10,111 nucleotides of DNA from an uncultured Erysipelotrichaceae bacterium. GTDB taxonomy: Bacteria; Bacillota_I; Bacilli_A; Erysipelotrichales; Erysipelotrichaceae. The stretch is from assembly GCA_944325295.1 (NCBI GenBank), contig CALUZL010000057.1, positions 1 through 10,111 on the forward strand, given 5' to 3'. The notes under the pieces were generated by a model. That model made no database searches, was not told where the DNA came from, and saw nothing but the letters and a program-made list of their open reading frames with translations. Within the stretch, counting starts at the first letter, position 1. Each line of letters opens with the position of its first letter. Of this stretch, positions 6,759-10,111 are shown piece after piece. A program made the position numbers and the translations under genes.

Positions 6759-8132
6759 TTAAGCCATATCTTTGAGGAACTGCAGATAAGCCCGATATGC
6801 TTCATAGATATCGACTTTGCTGGCGACCTCACTTGGAGCGTGCATGTTTTGAACAGCGATACCGGCATCGATGACTTGCATGTCAAGATTTGCCAAGATG
6901 TAAGCGATCGTGCCGCCGCCGCCCTGGTTCACCTTGCCAAGTTCGGCAGTCTGCCAGGCGATATCACCCTCATCCATAACTTTGCGCAATTTGGCGATGA
7001 ATTCCGGATGAGCGTCGTTGCAACCGCTCTTGCCGCGGCTTCCGGTGTATTTGTTAAAGACGATGCCCTTGCCAAGGAAGGCCGTGTTCTTCATTTCATT
7101 GACTTGCGGATAGTTTGGATCGTATCCGGCTGAAACATCGCTTGACAACATATAACTGTTGCTCAAAAGTCTCCTCAAATTAAGTTCGGAGTAAACACCG
7201 CATTTATCCATGAGTTCAACGATCGCATTTTCAAAGAACCTTGACTGCATGCCGCTGGAACCGACCGAGCCGATCTCTTCCTTATCCACCAAGATGCAGC
7301 ATGCCGTCCGCTTTGGCTTATCGATGTCAAGAATCGCCATAAGTGAAGTATAAGCACAGATCCGATCGTCATGACCATAACCCATGACCATCGAGCGATC
7401 AAGCCCGAAATCACGAGCCTTTTCGGCAGGAACGACTTCAAGCTCAGCGCTGATGAAATCATCCTCTTGGATCCCGTACGCTTTTTTAAGATAAGCCAAG
7501 ATGTTTTCCTTGACGAGATCCTTTTTATCTTCATCCTTACTCTTTAAAGGGATCGAACCGACTAGAACGTTGAGATCTTCGCCCTCAACGACTTCCCCAC
7601 CGCTTTTCTTCATCTGATCTTTAGCCAAATGGATCAAAAGATCACTGATGCCTACTACCGGATCATCATCCTTTTCACCGATCACGACATCGACTTTGGT
7701 TCCGTCTTTTTTACAGACGACTCCATGTAAAGCCATCGGTCTTGCGACCCACTGATACGGTTTGATACCGCCATAGTAGTGCGTGTCAAGTAAAGCCAGA
7801 CCCTGATCTTCATAAAGCGGTCTCTGTTTGATATCGAGTCGCGGTGAATCGATATGCGCACCGAGGATGTTCATGCCGTTTGTAAGGTCTTCACTTCCTA
7901 CCACAAAAAGACAAAGACCCTTATCGCGATTGTTGAAATAGACCTTGTCATTAGCTTTTAGTTTTTTTACCTTCGAAGCGTCCTTAAAGCCCTTGGCCTG
8001 TGCTAAAGCGATAGCGCTTTTGGTAGCTTCCCTTTCTGTCTTGGATGCACTCAGATAAGTCTTATAGCCCTCTGAGAAATCCATGACGACATTGATCTTT
8101 TTATTCGGATATTTTTCCCAAGCCGTTTTCAT
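6759..8132 (-). CDS. apeA: M18 family aminopeptidase, apeA (aminopeptidase 1) type
   Basis: This 457-residue cytoplasmic zinc aminopeptidase has the length usual for the bacterial 'aminopeptidase 1' branch of M18 (about 460). Metal and catalytic residues are all seen: His93 and Asp95 in GAHIDSPRLD, Asp256 in GYGHDDRIC, Glu285-Glu286 in VDKEEIGS, Asp332 in SSDVSAGYDP, and His431 in NMHAPSEV. A glycine-rich QGGGGTIA block (403-410) replaces the GSTLG block of the other M18 protein in this window, so the two are distant paralogues, not a recent duplication. The start is clear: AGGAGG lies 9 nt before the ATG and TATAAT lies further upstream. It heads a two-gene transcript with the phosphodiesterase. 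General peptide turnover is the likely role. Confidence 0.94.
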   Translation of the reverse strand: MKTAWEKYPNKKINVVMDFSEGYKTYLSASKTEREATKSAIALAQAKGFKDASKVKKLKANDKVYFNNRDKGLCLFVVGSEDLTNGMNILGAHIDSPRLDIKQRPLYEDQGLALLDTHYYGGIKPYQWVARPMALHGVVCKKDGTKVDVVIGEKDDDPVVGISDLLIHLAKDQMKKSGGEVVEGEDLNVLVGSIPLKSKDEDKKDLVKENILAYLKKAYGIQEDDFISAELEVVPAEKARDFGLDRSMVMGYGHDDRICAYTSLMAILDIDKPKRTACCILVDKEEIGSVGSSGMQSRFFENAIVELMDKCGVYSELNLRRLLSNSYMLSSDVSAGYDPNYPQVNEMKNTAFLGKGIVFNKYTGSRGKSGCNDAHPEFIAKLRKVMDEGDIAWQTAELGKVNQGGGGTIAYILANLDMQVIDAGIAVQNMHAPSEVASKVDIYEAYRAYLQFLKDMA

Positions 8133-8159
8133 ACTAAATTTCCTCCTACACTAGAAATC

Positions 8160-8187
8160 ATTATACACTTTATTTTTATTTTTTTAA
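8160..8187 (-). promoter_or_regulatory. Promoter of the apeA-phosphodiesterase operon
   Basis: A perfect TATAAT (8160-8165, minus strand) lies 27 nt before the apeA ATG. TTAAAA (8182-8187) sits 16 bp further upstream as a 4/6 -35 box, within an A-rich tract (8174-8187). The 76-nt region between divergent apeA and acyP must also carry the acyP promoter, for which I see no convincing -35/-10 pair. Confidence 0.65.
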
Positions 8188-8208
8188 GCGATACGCTAAG
8201 ATAGTTAT

Positions 8209-8478
8209 ATGAAAAGGTATTATGTCCTGTTTAAGGGAAGAGTTCAAGGAGTCGGCTTTCGCTGGCAGCTTTCAAACCTGGCCCTTCAAAACGCCATCAG
8301 TGGCAGTGTAAAGAATCTTGATAACGGCGATGTCGAATGCTACATGCAGGGTGAAAAAGAAAAGATCTTGGATGTCATAGCCAAGATCCAAAATATCTCG
8401 CCCTATATCCGCATCGATGACTACTTCATGAAAGAACTAAAGCTTAAAGACGAGAAGAATTTTCGCGTCCTCTATTAG
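8209..8478 (+). CDS. acyP: Acylphosphatase
   Basis: This 89-residue protein is the normal size for acylphosphatase, which hydrolyses acyl phosphates such as carbamoyl phosphate or 1,3-bisphosphoglycerate. The signature GRVQGVGFR (residues 10-18) holds the phosphate-binding loop and catalytic Arg18. The second signature, VKNLDNGDVE (34-43), contains the catalytic Asn36. It is the only plus-strand gene in the window, divergent from apeA and convergent with the downstream methyltransferase, whose 3' end it overlaps by 35 bp. Ribosome binding is poor (TAAGATAG about 4 nt before the ATG). A TAAGAT box 6 nt before the ATG could even give a nearly leaderless transcript, though this is uncertain. No terminator separates it from the converging gene. 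Confidence 0.93.
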   Translation: MKRYYVLFKGRVQGVGFRWQLSNLALQNAISGSVKNLDNGDVECYMQGEKEKILDVIAKIQNISPYIRIDDYFMKELKLKDEKNFRVLY

Positions 8479-9172
8479 CGTAATATTCCATGACGATCCC
8501 GCAAGCCACCGCCACATTTAAAGAATCGATGTTTTCCATGGGGATCTTGACGACTTCATCGGCCAGATCGTAATAGCGCTCCTTTATGCCATGACCCTCA
8601 TTGCCCATGATGATCGCCATCTTTGCAAAAGAGTGTGTCTGATACAATTCCTTGGTATTTCTTCTAAGCCCGGTCGCATAGATCCTAAAACCAACTTTTT
8701 TAAGCTCGTCTATCTTTTGGTCGAGATCGACACTTTCAAGCCTGACGTCAAAAAAAGATTCTCCGGCTGCCGAAAGACATTTCTCATGGTAGATATCCGC
8801 GCAATCTTCACTGAGGTAGACCGTATCAAAGTCAAAGGCTGCTGCCGCTTTGATGATCATGCCGATGTTTTGCGGATCGGCCAAAGAATCCAAAAGCACA
8901 CACCTTTTCGGCATATCGCTATCCGTCTTCCTATAGACGACGGCCGCTTTTTTTATTCCCGTCCTTTTGGTGATCTTATCCATCACTTCCTGACTTACAT
9001 AAAGGTTTTCATCATCGCCATCACCGACGACGATAAGCTGCTTCAAAAGATTGCATTTTGAAGCTTTAGCGATCATGTCATCACCCGTCAAAAGGTAAAA
9101 GTCCTTGCGGTATTTCTTTTGATGGAGCTTTACGAGCTCTTTTATTTTTTTATTTGTCAAAGATGTGATCAT
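8444..9172 (-). CDS. SpoU/TrmH-type RNA 2'-O-methyltransferase, second copy (YsgA-like)
   Basis: This 242-residue SPOUT-fold protein would transfer a methyl group from S-adenosylmethionine to a ribose 2'-OH in rRNA or tRNA. Residues 1-90 look like the small RNA-binding domain (ITSLTNKKIKELVKL start). The SpoU domain follows: motif 1 LADPQNIGMIIKAAAAF (97-113), motif 2 IIMGNEGHGI (187-196), motif 3 IPMENIDSLNVAVA (210-223) with Asn219. Motif 1 carries Lys108 (codon AAA) where the family nearly always has the catalytic Arg, and the usual SAGA-like block reads SAAGESF. Activity is therefore open. GTG (9175) and ATG (9172) are both possible starts. ATG is chosen because AAGGAG lies 5 nt before it. 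It overlaps the stop of the first copy by one base. The RNA target cannot be read from the sequence. Confidence 0.86.
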   Translation of the reverse strand: MITSLTNKKIKELVKLHQKKYRKDFYLLTGDDMIAKASKCNLLKQLIVVGDGDDENLYVSQEVMDKITKRTGIKKAAVVYRKTDSDMPKRCVLLDSLADPQNIGMIIKAAAAFDFDTVYLSEDCADIYHEKCLSAAGESFFDVRLESVDLDQKIDELKKVGFRIYATGLRRNTKELYQTHSFAKMAIIMGNEGHGIKERYYDLADEVVKIPMENIDSLNVAVACGIVMEYYANRGRENSSRL

Positions 9173-9867
9173 CACTTCTCCTTTTGTCTGAAACTCATAA
9201 GCACAGCTGCCAGAGCACTTGAAGCGTTGAGTGCCGGTCTAAAGTCTGAAAAATAAGGTATGAAAAGCTCGATGTCACAGAGGTTTTGCAGATCCTTTTT
9301 TATGCCTCTTTTCTCACCGCCGACGATCAAGACCTTGCGCTTGGGCAAAGTATACTTCAAAAGATCAACGGCTTTTGGCGATCTGGCCAAGGCAATGATC
9401 TCATGATCATTTTTAAGTGCTTCAACATCCCTTTTGAGATCTTCACTCATCACTACCCTGAGCATATCAAAAGCCCCGGCCGAAGACTTCAAGATCGTAT
9501 TTTCCATACTCTTTAAGTCACGTTTGGGCATGATTACCTCTTTATAACCAAAAGCCATCATCGTTCTGAACATGTAGCCGAGGTTAAACGGGTCCTCGAT
9601 CCCATCGATTATGACGATATCCGCAAGATCTTTATCGAGATCGTCGAAATCTCGAAAAGAGCACTCGGCAATTATACCGCCATGGGTCTTGGTTTTTGCC
9701 AAGGCATCGATCTTATCTCGGTCGATACTTATTACCTTGTCTTTGGCGATCTTTTTTATAAAAGCGGTATTGCGATCCTTTTTATCCTTGTCGATATAGA
9801 CTTTAAAGACCTCTCTTTTCTGATTGAGGAGTGCTGTTTTGGTCGCGATAGCACCTTCGATGATCAT
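9172..9867 (-). CDS. SpoU/TrmH-type RNA 2'-O-methyltransferase, first copy
   Basis: This 231-residue protein has the layout of the TrmH/RlmB group: an N-terminal substrate-binding domain (starts MIIEGAIATKTAL; THGGIIAE at 61-68) and a C-terminal SPOUT domain. Motif 1 is IDGIEDPFNLGYMFRTMMAFG (87-107) with Asn95 and Arg101; a SSAGAFDML block follows (128-136). Motif 2 is VGGEKRGI (182-189). Motif 3 is IPYFSDFRPALNASSALAA (203-221), keeping Asn214 but with Ala212 where SLN is usual. The motif 1 Arg is intact, unlike in its neighbour. The ATG (9865-9867) overlaps the U32 stop as ATGA and has GAGGAAGG just upstream. Substrate is unknown; rRNA or tRNA ribose methylation is the family role. Confidence 0.87.
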   Translation of the reverse strand: MIIEGAIATKTALLNQKREVFKVYIDKDKKDRNTAFIKKIAKDKVISIDRDKIDALAKTKTHGGIIAECSFRDFDDLDKDLADIVIIDGIEDPFNLGYMFRTMMAFGYKEVIMPKRDLKSMENTILKSSAGAFDMLRVVMSEDLKRDVEALKNDHEIIALARSPKAVDLLKYTLPKRKVLIVGGEKRGIKKDLQNLCDIELFIPYFSDFRPALNASSALAAVLMSFRQKEK

Positions 9868-10111
9868 GATACCTTCCTCAACATATCGCCTTTATGAACT
9901 TCAAAAGGTACTGCCATCAATACGATGCTCATGGGTTTATTGGCGACTTCGATCCTTGACCCCATCTCGTCGCGAAGGTCCTTTACCTTTACAGGTTTAT
10001 TGTCGATAAGTGGGCCAAAGATCTCAAGATCATCACTTGTCGTAAAACGATTTCGCACTTCGATGTAGGCGATCTTTGTCTGGCTATCATAACCTTTGAC
10101 ATAACCGACAA
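9864..10111 (-). CDS. U32 family protein, C-terminal part (runs off the window; tRNA-hydroxylation TrhP/YrrO type likely)
   Basis: The last 81 residues of a longer protein are present; its start lies beyond the right edge. The segment begins VGYVKGYDSQTKIAYIEVRNRF and continues with GPLIDN, a DEMGSRIEVANKP segment and a DMLRK end. This is the pattern of the U32 C-terminal beta-barrel domain, found on U32 proteins such as YegQ/TrhP and YrrO. Although called collagenase-like peptidases, these are now known to take part in hydroxylation of U34 in tRNA. The catalytic N-terminal domain is out of view, so the exact branch is not certain. It overlaps the next gene by 4 nt (ATGA). Being first of three RNA-related genes fits an RNA-modification role better than a protease role. 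Confidence 0.82.
   Translation of the reverse strand, partial: VGYVKGYDSQTKIAYIEVRNRFTTSDDLEIFGPLIDNKPVKVKDLRDEMGSRIEVANKPMSIVLMAVPFEVHKGDMLRKVS

Noticed and set aside
6758..6886. In-frame upstream extension of the phosphodiesterase gene
   Set aside because: It overlaps the conserved C-terminus of the M18 protein, and its translation does not look like the family. The ATG at 6757 is a better start.
8187..8197. Small inverted repeat AGCG-ATA-CGCT between apeA and acyP, as a possible operator
   Set aside because: Arms are only 4 bp, which is expected by chance; its place near both promoters is suggestive but not enough.
8591..9061. A 156-codon open frame on the plus strand, antisense to the second SpoU gene
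   Set aside because: No recognisable domain, no good ribosome binding site, and the opposite strand has clear SpoU motifs. Codon bias of the real gene leaves this frame open.

Overview
The window looks like a chromosomal stretch of a low-to-moderate-GC, probably anaerobic Bacillota (Firmicutes). The evidence is strong AGGAGG-type ribosome binding sites, TATAAT promoters, TGA used as a stop, a V/A-type ATPase operon and two M18 aminopeptidases. A lineage near Erysipelotrichia would fit, but that is a guess. No mobile element, CRISPR array, tRNA or rRNA is visible. Coding density is very high. Every gene but one (acylphosphatase) lies on the minus strand, so transcription runs mostly from right to left.

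Right end (8444-10111): an RNA-modification block. It holds the C-terminus of a U32 'peptidase' family protein of the tRNA-hydroxylation type, followed by two SpoU/TrmH-type methyltransferases joined by 4-nt and 1-nt overlaps. A small acylphosphatase on the plus strand converges on the second methyltransferase and overlaps its 3' end by 35 bp.

Middle (5648-8187): a clear promoter drives an M18 aminopeptidase (apeA type). One nucleotide after its stop codon comes an alkaline-phosphatase-superfamily phosphodiesterase, which ends in an intrinsic terminator whose loop contains the stop codon. Next (3747-5574) come a second promoter, a thioredoxin-fold lipoprotein with a CGSC motif, and, overlapping it by 1 nt, a second M18 aminopeptidase of the other subfamily (apeB type).

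Left end (1-3744): the start of a V/A-type ATPase operon in the order stalk subunit (G/H-like), C, I, K, F, with F cut by the window edge. The peripheral-stalk subunit E, often found between K and C, is not here. A weak promoter lies in the short gap before the first subunit, so the operon may have its own promoter, may be read through from apeB, or both.

Most content is housekeeping. The most unusual signal is the tandem methyltransferase pair: each copy departs from the family consensus at a different active-site motif, which raises the untested idea of a heterodimeric SPOUT enzyme. Also worth checking are the four-helix K subunit with a single carboxylate, the ATPase gene order, and a roughly 3.5-fold excess of GATC across the window.
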